A stretch of DNA of 64,000 bases from Mauremys mutica. Lineage: Eukaryota > Chordata > Testudines > Geoemydidae. The first letter of the stretch is position 1. Each line of letters begins with the position of its first letter. A program made the position numbers and the translations under genes. Shown here one piece after another: positions 1 to 11,909 of the stretch. A model generated the notes under the pieces. It made no database searches and was not told where the DNA came from. It saw only the letters and a program-made list of their open reading frames with translations. The stretch is from the NCBI RefSeq assembly GCF_020497125.1, contig NC_059076.1:7927951-7991950 (forward strand). Reading direction: 5' to 3'.

Positions 1-165
1 GTTTAGCTGTGACACTTTGTGTATCTTTCCCAAACCTGAAGAAGACCTCTATGTAGCTAAAAAGCTTGTCTCTTTCACCAACAGAAGTCAGTCCAATAAA
101 AGATATCCCCTCACCGATCTTGTCTCGTCAAGATTCCTGGGACCAACACAGCTACAACATTTCTG
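1..165 (+). repeat. Unclassified dispersed repeat, 3' end (copy A)
   Basis: The same block recurs at about 15082-15340 (minus) and 15540-15757 (plus). Shared landmarks are CCTGAAGAAG, AAGCTTGTCTCT, TCCAATAAAAGATAT and GGGACCAACACAGCTACAAC. The copy is cut by the window start and stops just before a Harbinger-type MITE. The translated ORFs here are the repeat itself and not a gene. The family is unknown to me; the inverted pairing of the other copies would fit a Penelope-like element, but that is inference. Confidence 0.6.
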
Positions 166-170
166 TCTTA

Positions 171-810
171 GGCCTGGTCTACGCTATACAGTTAGGTCGA
201 TGTAAGACAGTTTACATTGACCTAATGATGTCAGTGTTCACACGACAGCTGGAGCCATGAAATTCACAAGAAAGCCAGCTCCCAGCTCCCCAGCCAGGCT
301 GCTATTGGGTCTCCATGCAGCTGGGCTGCCACCCAGGCTCCCCTGGGGTCCCAGGTCCATGTTCCCTGGCTAGAGCCCGGCTACCTTCCTGGCTCTTGGC
401 TCCCCGCTGGGAGCACAGCAGCCAAGCAGACTCCAGGCATGGATCTCCCCACCAGGAGTCTGGCTGCCTCCCCCCGGGCTCTCAGTTCCCTGCAGGGAGC
501 ATGGCAGCCAACTGGACTCTGGGTGTGGGTCTCCTCGCCGGAGGTGTGAAGCCCTGATCAAATTTCCCCCACTCCCAACTGGGAACAGGATGATGAGAAG
601 CTCGGTGGGGCAGCTGGGCTCCCAGGGGGAACTGTGCAGGGCTGAGAGTCACACGCACACTGCCCCTTTTTAGTCGGTGAAAGCGCTCCCGGTGAGGATG
701 CGCACCACCACCAGGAGGGTAGTGCGGACATCAGCCACTGCAGGCATTACTGAGGTGGCTGTAAGTCAACCTAGCATATGTCAGTTTAAGACTGTAGTGT
801 TGACATGCCC
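171..810. mobile_element. Harbinger-type MITE with TTA target duplication
   Basis: The left end starts GGCCTGGTCTACGCTATACAG and the right end finishes with the imperfect complement (…GTAGTGTTGACATGCCC). TTA flanks both ends (168-170 and 811-813), as expected for PIF/Harbinger target duplications. The interior of 640 bp is GC-rich and non-coding, with no transposase, so the element is non-autonomous. Its terminal motif matches the larger Harbinger elements at 15761 and 39712. Confidence 0.6.
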
Positions 811-1189
811 TTATTCAGATCGGACCTCAGCCAGCTTCCCACTTCCAAGGCCTAGCCAACGCTGGATAAGCTACTGAACTGTATTGGCTAGGAGGGCAGA
901 AAACGATACACAGAGAAGGGTGGCACCAGTACATTGAAAACACCAGAACCACTAACCCTGCCAGTAGCTCCATAAACACACAGAACATGAGTGCAAGTGA
1001 GAGGCAATGCTGTGGAAAATCTCGAGTATGGCCTTACATTTTAACTGCCTTGTATTTGGGCCTGATTGTCTAGCCATTAAATACACATAAATCTTGGCAG
1101 ACCATGGTCATTATGTGTGCTAGGGCAGTAGTATTATTTTTTAAATTGTTTCCTTGGTTACAAACGCACATTACAGAGCCATATTCTTA

Positions 1190-1286
1190 TCTGAATTACT
1201 CCACTGTAAATTCATTGATTTAAATGAAGTCTCAAGAGATTTACACCTGTAAACTGAGCTCAGAATATGACCCATAATTTGTGCTT
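1190..1286. repeat. Degenerate palindromic repeat (TTACTCC…GGAGTAA type)
   Basis: A short imperfect fold-back reads from an ATTACTCCACTGTAAATT arm to TTTACACCTGTAAACTGAG. Its core resembles the palindromes near 31.1, 48.2 and 48.6 kb. It is too diverged for firm boundaries. Confidence 0.35.
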
Positions 1287-1934
1287 CTGGTTTTCTCAGT
1301 CTTCTCTCTCTCTTACACAGACACAGAAAGAGAGAGATGATGTGGGGCAAGCAGAGGAAGGAGAAATGTTTAGGAGTTAAGGTATGAAGTTTGTGTGATT
1401 CACTGACGCAAGAAGCCATGCTGCAGTTTTCAGAGCCATTAGTCAGTCCATGTCTACTTGGGCCAGTGCCGTAAGCTTACCATCCAAACTGGATAAATGT
1501 CAGCAGCTTTGCTTTAATGTACAAAAAGGAATATTTTGCTCGTATTTAGTTTTTTAGTCTAAACTGGCAAAATTATCACCAGAACTTGAAAATACTGGCA
1601 AAGCCCTTGAGCTAGCTCCATCCCTGTTGTAACACCATTGATTTGCACCAGGGATTAATTTGGCCTTCGGTGTGGTTATCATCTTACAGTATATTAAAGG
1701 CACATGTGCTTTCCAGACAAACTAAAGACACGGTTCCCACCATGAACACCTTAAAGAAGACACATTCCCCTTATTCTTGTGACTTCACTGCTCCTGGTGG
1801 GTCTCTACAGGGGGGAGGGAGTTGGCCAATAGTGGCCAAGTTAGTGGTGGTGTATTATGATGCAGCACAGTGAGTTTCCTGGAGGCTGAGTTCTCCACAT
1901 CTCTGAACATGATGCCCAGCTGTGCATGAGATAC
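1287..1934. other. No recognisable feature
   Basis: This stretch is AT-rich to mixed single-copy-looking DNA. The ORFs in it (for example the 76-codon frame at 1643-1873) show no domain, motif or splice context that I recognise. Confidence 0.4.
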
Positions 1935-2062
1935 ACACCAGCTGAGGAGCCAGAGGTGCAGAGAAGTTAAGTGATTTGCCCAAGGTAATACGAGAAGTGG
2001 TGGAGCTAGGATTAGAACACAGATCTCCTTACTCCCAGTCCTGTTCTGTAACCCAAAAAACC
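1935..2062 (+). repeat. MIR-like SINE fragment
   Basis: The sequence follows the MIR core and tail order: GAGGTGCAGAGAAGTTAAG, then GATTTGCCCAAGGT, then GTGGTGGAGCTAGGATTAGA, then ACTCCCAGTCC. MIR is an ancient CORE-SINE spread across amniotes, so divergence is expected. The plus orientation is read directly. Confidence 0.65.
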
Positions 2063-3085
2063 AGCCTCTCTCTCCATGACATAGGGTTAACTGCCTATGC
2101 AGTCAGATTTGATGTCATGCCTGGATCTGATGCTGGAGGAAGCTGGAATAACAAAAGCTGAACTCCCATATGCCAGCAATGACTAATTCAGTTAAGTTAT
2201 TTACTTTATATCACATTTTAATGTGATTAAATATAAAAATATTAAAAAGTCATTAACTGGGGAAAACAGTCTTTTAGTTAAATTGCACACTTTGAATAAA
2301 AATCTGAGTCAAGATGCTGGATCAGCTCCCCCCAACACACACAAAATATACGGTGCCAACATAGTCTGAACACATTTCTTGCAGAATTTTCTAAGCATCC
2401 TCTTCAGAAGGACACAACCAGCCTTTTCCAAGGTGAGGGAAGTGTTTACATCAGCCCCTTCAGTAACTAAGAACATAGAGGTCACACAGCTCCCTGGCTG
2501 CTTTAGAGGGGGGTTTACTGGTGAAGTTACTTCTGCAATGAGCAGAGGACCTTTGAAAAGGTATTGTGGGCCAAACAAATCAGCACACACCCTGAAACAG
2601 CTCCCATTGCAGTGAATGATAAACAGTCCCGTTGATTTGAGGTGGAGCAGGATCGCTGCCAAGGAGGGGAAGCAGTTACTGAGCTGTGCTGCTCTTACTA
2701 CAGAGCATATGGACTTCCTCTACAAAGGTGACCACCCTACAGAGATTGATGGTCTGATTGACATAAACCAGCATAGCTCTACTTGCCGTCTGACCCTGAA
2801 GAGCAAGGGGAGCATGGGCCAGGTGACACTCTGTTAATGGGTGTAGTACACGCTCCTCTGCCCTGCTGTCTGCCTTCCCCGCCTGCTGCGTGCTCTAGAA
2901 CCACTACAGGTGCTAGACTCACAGACACTCTGCACCCCGAGAGGAAGGCTGCTTATACCCTCCTCTCTCTGGCCCACATGCATAGGGCTGGGAACAATCT
3001 CACAAGTAATGGAGGAAACAAAGGGGCATTGAAAGGCTTGATAATTAGCCCATCAGTAGGTCTGTGACAGATTGCTGAAGGAACA
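2063..3085. other. No gene; one degenerate palindrome
   Basis: I see no coding signal. Around 2590-2665 there is a weak palindrome with CTCCCATTGCAGTGAATG, related in style to the GAAGTCAATGG fold-backs elsewhere in the window. The 117-codon minus frame at 2309-2662 spans this repeat and has no recognisable domain. Confidence 0.35.
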
Positions 3086-3374
3086 GGCCATGTGAACACT
3101 AGAGAGCTTACCACGGCACAGCTGTACCGATGCGGCTGCGCCCCTGTAAGATCGCTCGCGTGGCTGCTCTGCAGATGGGAGAGAGCTCTCCCGCCAACAT
3201 GATAAAACCACCTCAACGAGCAACGGCAGCGATGTCAGCAGGAGTCAACATAGCACTGGGCACACTACCAGTTATGCTGGCAAATGTATGTTACTCAGGG
3301 GCAGGAGAAGGGTGGGGTTCAGAGCCCTGAGCAACGTAAGTTTGGATGACACATGTGGCAGTGTAGACATGGCC
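3086..3374. mobile_element. Harbinger-type MITE
   Basis: The left end reads GGCCATGTGAACACTA and the right end is the complement of GGCCATGTCTACACTG. TTA follows the right end (3375-3377); the left flank is ACA, so that target duplication has decayed. The interior carries CTGTACCGATGCGGCTGCGC and GGGAGAGAGCTCTCCCG and has no coding capacity. Confidence 0.55.
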
Positions 3375-3377
3375 TTA

Positions 3378-6300
3378 GCATTAGGCTTGTGGGAGACAGT
3401 TACTCTCCCTCCTCATATTCCAGCTCCCGTCACACAGACTCAGCGTTATAGCGCTCCCACTAACCTTTCATTGCTTCCTATGCTCATGGTCTCCCAAAGC
3501 TCCCTCTGAAGAGAGGAGCAAATTAGAAAAACACAATGTACAGCAAGTGATTGGATTGTGACGCTCGCTCTCACAGTTCTGCACGTAGGGCACCTTTCTG
3601 TTCAGTTAACACTTCCCTGCCAGACTGCTTTAATGACTGAAGTCAGATAAGCCCCCAAAGAGCAGGGACTCTCATAGTTCTGGGCAACAGAATAAGAGCC
3701 ACTGCCAATACAATGCACAACCAAGAGAAACGTTTATTCAGCCACCCACCCTCCCAAGCTCAAATACTCAACACTGATGAAACCAGCGCCCTACGTTTAT
3801 GATTAAGGAGCTTGCTACTCCTAGTTATTTTTGACACATTTGTTCCAGTGCCCAGGATCGAGTCATCACAAGAACAAAGGAGATCCTTCCACAGCACTTC
3901 TGACTAGAAATGGTTTCTTGGCACACTGCCAATCTAAGCCATGAATGTAACACACAAGGTGTTTTATGTGCAACACTTACAGCAGTGTGTTTTCCTATCA
4001 CATGGGGGACTTGCATTACGTAGTCTCTTTGGAAATCCTGTTCCCAGATGTTTTGAGGAGGTGACATTTTGGTGTGGGCAAGACAGCAGAAAGTTTGCAC
4101 CATAGAATTAACGTAGCAGGAAGCACTAACGGGAGCTCTTGTATTGAATGTTTCACCTTCCTGAATGCGATAAAAGACCTATAGTGGGAATACAGCAGGA
4201 AGGGATGTCAGAAGCAATTCCTTTCCAAACAAATGAGGGATGGGCTGAGATTTGTTAGCCATCAGATGCCTTAAGGGGTCTTCATCAGTAAACACCAAGC
4301 AGAATACATCTGATCATTTCCAAGTTGCCTCAGTGTCTGTTTCTTTAACAGCTTGCAAAAACAGAGGAGAAGAAAGAGGGGATTTTCATCCATTTTATCA
4401 AGGTGAATAAAGGAAGAGACAGTCAGATCCACCAGTTTTTCAGAGGGGACCTAAAATGAGCACACTGGAAAGACAGAAAAGCTGCCACAAAGTCTCTTGT
4501 AAAAGACATCGGCCATGCTTAATCAAAGCTGACACAATATCAAGACTTTTCAAGGCAATACCTGCATTAAAAGATAAGTATTCAGATGCTGTCAGATTCT
4601 GCAAACATCTCCGGGTGCCACCAGGTAAAAAAGAAAAAAAAAATCCCCCATCAGCACAATGTGATTTTTATTCTACTGTGCATGATACCAAACAACTCTG
4701 TCTTTGTACTCTGCTGCTGGAGGTTCCCAGGGAGAGGAAATTACCCAGTACCTTTGTTCCAGAATACCACCTTCAAGGGAAGAGGCTCACAAGGACAACC
4801 AGGAGAAAGTTAGAAAGGGAAAAGACTGACAACCCAAAGCAGAAGTGAATGAAAAGATACATGACCAAATTCTGTGCTCTCTCACAGACCTTCACCCTGC
4901 TTCATTTCAGCAGGGTTGAATTTGTGTGTCTGAGAGCAGAATCTGCCCCACGGACTCCAATCATTTGCTGAGAAAGTGTATGTGAAGACAGGTAACTCCT
5001 ATGAAGACTGAGCACAGTTTGATATAACCCTTAGCGCGCCGTTTGACCAAAGTCAATGTGAGCACCAGAATCCGTCTTGTGTCTAAGCCACCCTCTCTCC
5101 CAGAGAAATTTTACTAACTCTCTGGTGCTCACTGATGACTGGGAAGCATTAAAATTAACAAGGTATTGTTTCAACACCAGTTTTGAAAACAAGAACTACA
5201 TGTGCACACTTTTAAACACACATTGTTAAAGAGACTATTCATTTAATATTATTGTTTCAGGTGCTGCGTGCCAGGTAGTAACCTGGAGGGGCTCAGTGTT
5301 TCTAAAGCTAAACTGGCTCTTAATTAAGAGAACTATTTACAGAGGTGCTTCAGCTGTTTTCCAGCCATGTGCACACAGACTGACTTCCTGGTGCCTCATC
5401 CAAATACTTCCCTCCTGCAACCACTGTCCCTTCCTCCAAGAACTCCCATTAACTTTGATGGCTGGATTAGACACAGTGCTGTTTAGCCAAAAGCTGGGAT
5501 CTTAGAATTGAGGTTGAATTTTTATTACAAGTGAGGCTGAAGGAAGAGATTCTCGTTTCCATAGGTTTGATGTTTGCCATCCACAGAGAATCTGGTGGTA
5601 GTGGTTTGTGGAAAGCATCTGATGATCTTTACGTTCCATCTCCCTTTCCCCAAGAAGCAGCACTTCGTTTTCAGAAGTCTACTGTTTGTTGCTCAAAACA
5701 AGATTAACTAGATTGTGGAATGTAATTCATGTACTTCATAAACATTTGCATTTTCTAATTATTTCCACAAAAGGCTGAAATGCTGGATTCACACACTTGC
5801 TGGGGAGTATTCAGCAGGCTTTAAATTAGACTCATTGCTGATACTCAGATGTTAGATTTTCTACATTGTCTCCTGTTATATAGGAAGAAGGTACTTGTGC
5901 GGCTCAGACAATCCTCTGAGTCTCTTTCCTGCTTGTGGATTTGGAAAACTGATCATGTCTTTGCATGCAGGATCATCTAAATAAACTGGGGAAGGGGCTC
6001 ACTTATACTTTAAAAAAACTATCATTTAAAAAATATTCTTTGTCTCATCCATATTTCCTGTATCTAAAAAAAATATTCACATACCAGCTCGAAATCTTTA
6101 AGTGAAACCATCAATTCACTTTATGTTGTTTATAAAATATAGAAGAAGTGTAAAGTGTTGTCTCAGATTCTCTGTGTGCCATCTTTCCACTAGGGAGCTG
6201 TTTGCATTTCCCTGATTCAGAATAGGCCTGTACCCACCCTCGTCGCTCGGGAATTACAATAATTATAAATACAAATTTGAAAATAAAACAAAATAAAATA

Positions 6301-7134
6301 AAGTAATTATCTTTTTTATATATTCTAATGTCTAAAGAAAACAATAATGTATTCATGTATAAATAAAACATGATATTAGTCTATGGGAGCTTTAAAGCTC
6401 AACAATAAGATGAGATTTCCTGATGCAGATCCACACAGTAGCTGCTGGCAGGGCACGTCCTGTGTTTTGCCCGGCTGTTTGATTCTATCTCCCTTAGACA
6501 TGTATGCCCTGAAGTCAAGGGCCCTGTGGCTGCTAGTCCTTCCCAACCTGGGGCGTCCTGCTCCAGCACTTGGTGCTGATCTCTCCAGTGTCGGCATACA
6601 GGGTGTGCTGGAGCGTGCATACTGATTACACTGGAGGGTTGAGGACACTGTCTTGCTGTTCTTCTCACTGACGCAATGAGAGCTTGTCGTTAGTGACATT
6701 TTTTTACTCTAACCTTACAAAAACCACAGAAGCCAGAGCCTGCGGTAAGCTGCAGCCTGCTGCTGTTTATTCTTCCCCCTGCAGGCTGGAGCCTCTCCTT
6801 CCAAGATAGAGACTGGCAATTGGTCTCTGCAGCCACACCCACATCCTTATGCAAGGAGAGCTGCTCCACACACCTGAAGGGTGAGGAAAATCACTGTCAC
6901 TACTATATGGAAGGAGAGGTTCCACCTTGAAGCATATACAGATGTTGTGTCAGGAGCAGCCTTTGTGCAGGCTCGGCCGCACTCTCTTGAAAGCTTTGGC
7001 ATGGAAGTCCTTATAACTAGCCTGTTTCCAGAACACGTTAATCGTCAGCTAGAGTTTACTTTTATGGGTGATGCACATCAGAGGAACATACGACTGTACA
7101 AGACCGCCTGGTCTCTGCTGTCTCGGGCAATTCC
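3378..7134. other. Repeat-poor stretch without a recognised gene
   Basis: This is about 3.7 kb with no clear transposon termini. It holds a purine-rich A-run at about 4625-4645, a weak fold-back at 4861-4990 (CAAATTCTGTGCTCTCTC against GAGAGCAGAATCTG) and an AT-rich patch at 6250-6345. The longest frame (130 codons, 4456-4848) has no motif, no splice context and low-complexity lysine tracts, and I do not call it. Confidence 0.4.
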
Positions 7135-7245
7135 GTCATGCAATCCTGTTCATAACCTCATCAAACTCCATTTTAAGACTAGGTAGGTTGTTTGTCCCTC
7201 TCTTCCTATAGGAATGTTGTTCCAAAACCTCACCCCTCTGATGGG
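7135..7245 (-). repeat. CR1-like LINE 3' fragment
   Basis: Read on minus, this matches the region after the reverse transcriptase in the second LINE family of this window (compare 62480-62600). Landmarks on plus are TCCTGTTCATAACCTCATC, GTTGTTCCAAAACCTCACCC and CTCTGATGG. It is a short, heavily diverged relic. Confidence 0.5.
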
Positions 7246-7300
7246 GTAGAAGACTGGTCTCACCACTTGCGTACTGCCTCACGACTGGGTATGTATAGCA

Positions 7301-7658
7301 CAGGGATGCCCAACCTATGGCCTGCGGGCCGGACACGATCCACCAGAGCATATCATAAGCCTGGGAGGCAGGGTATGGGCTGTCAGCCCCAGGCAGCTCT
7401 TTATTTGTGATTTGGGAGAGGGTTGGGTGTTCTTTGCTGTTTTTCCCCTGATTTCTAGAATTCTGATACATGTTTTATGCACCGGTTTCTTCCTTTGTTT
7501 TTAAATAGACATACTATACAGAGAAATCACCTAACTTAAAATATAAATCAACGCAGGTGACTTTAAATCTCATTAAAATATGTAGACTCTGTCTGGCCCA
7601 GAGAAAGTTGTGCTTAGGTCGATGTTGCCCTCTTGTGTAAGAAGGTTGGGCACCCCCG
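7301..7658. mobile_element. Non-autonomous hAT element
   Basis: Ends are CAGGGATGCCCAACCT on the left and the complement of CGGGGGTGCCCAACCT on the right. It is flanked by an 8-bp target duplication with one mismatch (GTATAGCA at 7293-7300, GTGTAGCA at 7659-7666), the hallmark of hAT integration. It is 358 bp long and non-coding. The subterminal GGCCTGCGGGCCGG is typical of hAT MITEs with CAGGGGTGCCCAA-type ends. Confidence 0.75.
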
Positions 7659-7994
7659 GTGTAGCAAATTCTCCTCCTCTAGTCAGTGGTGGATTAATGA
7701 TTTTGCCACCCCTAGGCCCTGAAATAATTGCCACCCCACCCGCCCCAACCCCACCCTGACTCCACCTTTTCCCCGCCCCCATTCCAACCCCTTCCCCAAA
7801 GTCCCCGCCCCAACTCCGCCCCCTCCCTGCCCCTATTGGATCCCTTCCCCAAATCCCCGCCCTGGCCTCGCCTCTTCCCCCAGCGCACCGTGTTCCCCCT
7901 CCTCCCTGCCCCACAAAACAGCTGTTTTCATGGCACAAGCAGAAGGAGTTTGCCTGGGAGTTCGCCTGGAGAGAGCTCGTAGAAGGAAGAGACC

Positions 7995-9014
7995 ATGGAT
8001 GCCGAGCGATCCGCCGTTGTGACCTGCACAGGATGCGCCATGTTTGTCTTCCTTCCACAGGATAGAAGCGACTTTGTCTGTACGAAGTGCAAGCTGATCT
8101 CCATCTTGGAAGAGAAGATTCAAGGTCTGGAGAAACGAATAACAACCCTGCGTTCCATAAAAGAAAATGAGGATTTCCTGGATAGACATCAGGATCAGCT
8201 GCAGCGGGCACAATGTTCTGAAGATTCAGAGCAGGCTACGCAGCGGGGACAGAAGGCCAGCGAGGATAATTGGCGGCATGTGACTTCCAGAAGGGGAAAG
8301 AGTACCAGAACCATCCATGTACCAGAAACACAGATACAGGTGAGCAACCGTTTTCATGTTCTCTCCGCAGGTACTAGTGCAGAGAGTGGAGTGGATGATA
8401 CACCTGAGGGAACAGAGCAGAAGGAGACTCCACTGATTGGAAGGCATGAGATGCACCGTCCTAGGGATGGGGGTTCCACGACCACCACTCCCAAGAGGAG
8501 GAGGAGGAGCGTGGTGGTGGTCGGGGACTCTCTCCTCAGGGGGACTGAGTCATCTATCTGCCGCCCTGACTGGGAAAACCGAGAGGTGTGCTGCTTGCCA
8601 GGGGCTAGGATTCACGATGTGACGGAGAGACTGCCGAGACTCATCAAGCCCTCGGATCGCTACCCCTTCCTGCTTCTCCACGTGGGCACCAATGATACTG
8701 CCAAGAATGACCTTGAGCGTATCACTGCAGACTACGTGGCTCTGGGAAGAAGGATAATGGAGTTTGAGGCGCAAGTGGTGTTCTCGTCTATCCTCCCTGT
8801 GGCAGGAAAAGGCCAGGGTAGAGACCGTCGAATCGTGGAAATCAACGAATGGCTACGCAGATGGTGTCGGAGAGAAGGGTTTGGATTCTTTGACCATAGG
8901 ATGGTCTTCCAAGAAGAAGGCTTGCTAGGCAGAGATGGGCTCCACCTCACGAAGAGAGGGAAGAGCATCTTTGCAAGCAGGCTGGCTAACCTAGTGAGGA
9001 GGGCTTTAAACTAG
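7995..9014 (+). CDS. CR1 ORF1 protein with zinc-binding and SGNH esterase domains
   Basis: This is an open frame of 339 codons. Residues 11-37 hold a C-x2-C…C-x2-C pair (CTGC, CTKC) that suggests a zinc-binding module. A leucine-rich, probably coiled-coil segment follows (about 39-75), then a charged linker. The C-terminal half is an SGNH/GDSL hydrolase fold: GDS at 177-179 (nucleophile Ser179), GTND at 231-234, and DGLH at 314-317 giving the Asp/His pair. CR1 ORF1 proteins are known to bind nucleic acid and to carry this esterase, whose role in retrotransposition is not settled. The start is the first ATG after the leader (context ACCATGG, close to Kozak). The ORF2 frame is already open at its stop, so the two frames overlap. 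Confidence 0.88.
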   Translation: MDAERSAVVTCTGCAMFVFLPQDRSDFVCTKCKLISILEEKIQGLEKRITTLRSIKENEDFLDRHQDQLQRAQCSEDSEQATQRGQKASEDNWRHVTSRRGKSTRTIHVPETQIQVSNRFHVLSAGTSAESGVDDTPEGTEQKETPLIGRHEMHRPRDGGSTTTTPKRRRRSVVVVGDSLLRGTESSICRPDWENREVCCLPGARIHDVTERLPRLIKPSDRYPFLLLHVGTNDTAKNDLERITADYVALGRRIMEFEAQVVFSSILPVAGKGQGRDRRIVEINEWLRRWCRREGFGFFDHRMVFQEEGLLGRDGLHLTKRGKSIFASRLANLVRRALN

Positions 9015-11909
9015 GTTCACCGGGGGAAGGAGACCAAAGCCCCGAGGTAAGTGGGGAAGCGGGATACCGGGAGGAAGCACAAGCAGGAGACTGCAAGAGG
9101 GGAGGACTCCTGTCTCAGACTGAGAAAGCAGGACAATCAGCGAGTTATCTTAAGTGCCTATACACAAATGCAAGAAGCCTGGGGAACAAGCAGGGAGAAC
9201 TAGAAGTCCTGGCACAGTCAAGGAATTATGATGTAATTGGAATAACTGAGACTTGGTGGGATAACTCACATGATTGGAGTACTGTCATGGATGGATATAA
9301 ACTGTTCAGGAAGGACAGGCAGGGCAGAAAAGGTGGGGGAGTTGCATTGTATGTAAGAGAGCAGTATGACTGCTCAGAGCTCCAGTATGAAACTCCAGAA
9401 AAACCTGAGAGTCTCTGGATTAAATTTAGAAGTATGAACAACAAGGGTGATGTCGTGGTGGGAGTCTGCTACAGACCACCGGACCAGGGGGATGAGGTGG
9501 ACGAGGCTTTCTTCCAGCAACTAAACAGAAGTTGCTAGATCACAGGCCCTGGTTCTCATGGGTGACTTTAATCACCCCGATATCTGCTGGGAGAGCAATA
9601 CAGCGGTGCACAGGCAATCCAGGAAGTTTCTGGAAAGTGTAGGGGACAATTTCCTGGTGCAAGTGCTGGAGGAACCAACTAGAGGAAAAGCTCTTCTTGA
9701 CCTGCTGCTCACAAACAGGGAAGAAATAGTAGAGGAAGCAATAGTGGATGGGAACCTGGGAGGCAGTGACCATGAGATGGTCGAGTTCAGGATCCTGACA
9801 CAAGGAAGAAAGGAGAGCAGTAGAACAGAGACCCTGGACTTCAGAAAAGCAGACTTCGACTCACTCAGGGAACTGATGGGCAAGGTCCCCTGGGAGAATA
9901 ACATGATGGGGAAAGGAGTCGAGGGAAGCTGGCTGTATTTTAAAGAAACCTTATTGAGGTTGCAGGAACAAACCATCCCGATGTGTAGGAAGAAAAGTAA
10001 ATATGGCAGGCGACCAGCTTGGCTCAACAGTGAAATCCTTGCTCGTCTTAAACACAAAAAAACAGCTTACAAGAAGTGGAAGATTGGACAAATAACCAGG
10101 GAGGAGTATAAAAGTATTGTTCAGGCATGCAGGTGTGAAATTAGGAAGGCCAAATCATGCTTGGAGTTGCAGCTAGCCGGAGATGTTAGGAGTAACAAGA
10201 AGGGTTTCTTCAGATATGTTAGCAACAAGAAGAAAGTCAAGGAAAGTGTGGGCCCCTTGCTGAATGAGGGAGGGAACCTAGTGACAGAGAATGTGGAGAA
10301 AGCTAGTGTACTCAATGCTTTTTTTGCCTCTGTCTTCACAGACAAGGTCAGCTCCCAGACAGCTGCACTCTGCAGCACGGTATGGGGAGGAGGTGACCAG
10401 CCCTCTGTAGGGAAAGAAGTAGTTCGGGGCTATTTAGAAAAGCTGGATGAACACAAGTCCATGGGGCCGGATGCACTGCATCCGAGGGTGCTCAAGGATT
10501 TGGCCGATGAGATTGCAGAGCCATTGGCCATTATCTTTGAAAAATCATGGCGATTGGGGGAGGTCCCGGATGACTGGAAAAAGGCTAATGTAGTGCCCAT
10601 CTTTAAAAAAGGGAAGAAGGAAGATCCAGGGAACTACAGGCCAGTCAGTCTCACCTCAGTCCCTGGAAAAATCATGGAACAGGTCCTCAAGGAATCAATT
10701 CTGAACCACTTAAAGGAGGGGAAAGTGATCAGAAACAGTCAGCATGGATTCACCAAGGGCAAGTCATGCCTGACTAACCTAATAGCATGCTATGATGAGA
10801 TAACCGGCTCTGTGGATGAGGGGAAAGCAGTGGATGTGCTATTTCTGGACTTTAACAAAGCTTTTGATACAGTCTCCCACAGTATTCTTGCCAGCAAGTT
10901 AAAGAAGTATGGGCTGGATGAATGGACGGTAAGGTGGATAGAAAACTGGCTAGATGGTCGGGCTCAATGGGTAGTGATCAATGGTTCCATGTCTAGTTGG
11001 CAGCCGGTATCAAGTGGGGTGCCCCAAGGGTCGGTGCTGGGGCCGGTTTTATTCAATATCTTCATTAACGATCTGGAGGATGGTGTGGACTGCACCCTTA
11101 GCAAGTTTGCAGATGACACTAAACTGGGAGGAGTGGTTGATACACTGGAGGGTAGGGATAGGATACAGAGGGACCTAGACAAATTAGAGGATTGGGCCAA
11201 AAGAAATATGATGAGGTTCAACAAGGACAAGTGCAGAGTCCTGCACTTAGGACGGAAGAATCCCATGCACTGCTACAGACTAGGGACCGAATGGCTGGGC
11301 AGCTGTTCTGCAGAAAAGGACCTAGGGGTTACAGTGGACGAAAAGCTGAATATGAGTCAACAGTGTGCCCTTGTTGCCAAGAAGGCTAATGGCATTTTGG
11401 GTTGTATAAGTAGGGGCATTTCCAGCAGATCGAGGGAAGTGATCATTCCCCTCTATTCAGCACTGGTGAGGCCTCATCTGGAGTACTGTGTCCAGTTTTG
11501 GGCCCCACACTACAAGAAGGATGTGGATAAATTGGAGAGAGTCCAGTGGAGGGCAACAAAAATGATTAGGGGGCAGGAACACATGACTTATGAGGAGAGG
11601 CTGAGGGAACTGGGATTGTTTAGTCTGCAGAAGAGAAGAATGAGGGGGGATTTGATAGCTGCTTTCAACTACCTGAAAGGGGGTTCCAAAGAGGATGGAT
11701 CTAGACTGTTCTCAGTGGTAGAAGATGACAGAACAAGGAGTAATGGTCTCAAGTTGCAGAGGGGGAGGTTTACGTTGAATATTAGGAAAAACTTTTTCAC
11801 TAGTAGTGTGGTGAAGAACTGGAATGGGTTACCTAGGGAGGTGGTGGAATCTCCTTCCTTAGAGGTTTTTAAGGTCAGGTTTGACAAAGCCCTGGCTGGG
11901 ATGATTTAG
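9002..11909 (+). pseudogene. CR1 ORF2: endonuclease and reverse transcriptase, one frameshift
   Basis: ORF2 supplies the APE-type endonuclease that nicks the target and the reverse transcriptase that primes on it. The first frame is open across the ORF1 stop and carries TNARSLGNK, ITETWW, GGGVALYV and GVCYRPP, with its first ATG at 9287. An extra A in the run at 9523-9525 shifts it to a stop at 9536-9538; the sister copy at 58.8 kb lacks that A. The second frame (9558-11909, 783 codons) continues with GDFNHPD (9561), SDH (70-72), and reverse transcriptase motifs including [23 protein letters not shown] and the catalytic FADD (517-520). It ends in the usual CR1 C-terminal region. Apart from the one base the protein looks complete. 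Confidence 0.88.

Noticed and set aside
2309..2662. 117-codon minus frame
   Set aside because: No recognisable motif; it overlaps a degenerate palindrome.
4456..4848. 130-codon plus frame
   Set aside because: Rich in lysine runs from an A-tract, no domain, no splice or promoter context, and no repeat homology in the window. Length alone is compatible with chance in 64 kb.
7573..8211. 212-codon minus frame
   Set aside because: Antisense shadow across the hAT/CR1 junction and the 5' part of CR1 ORF1.
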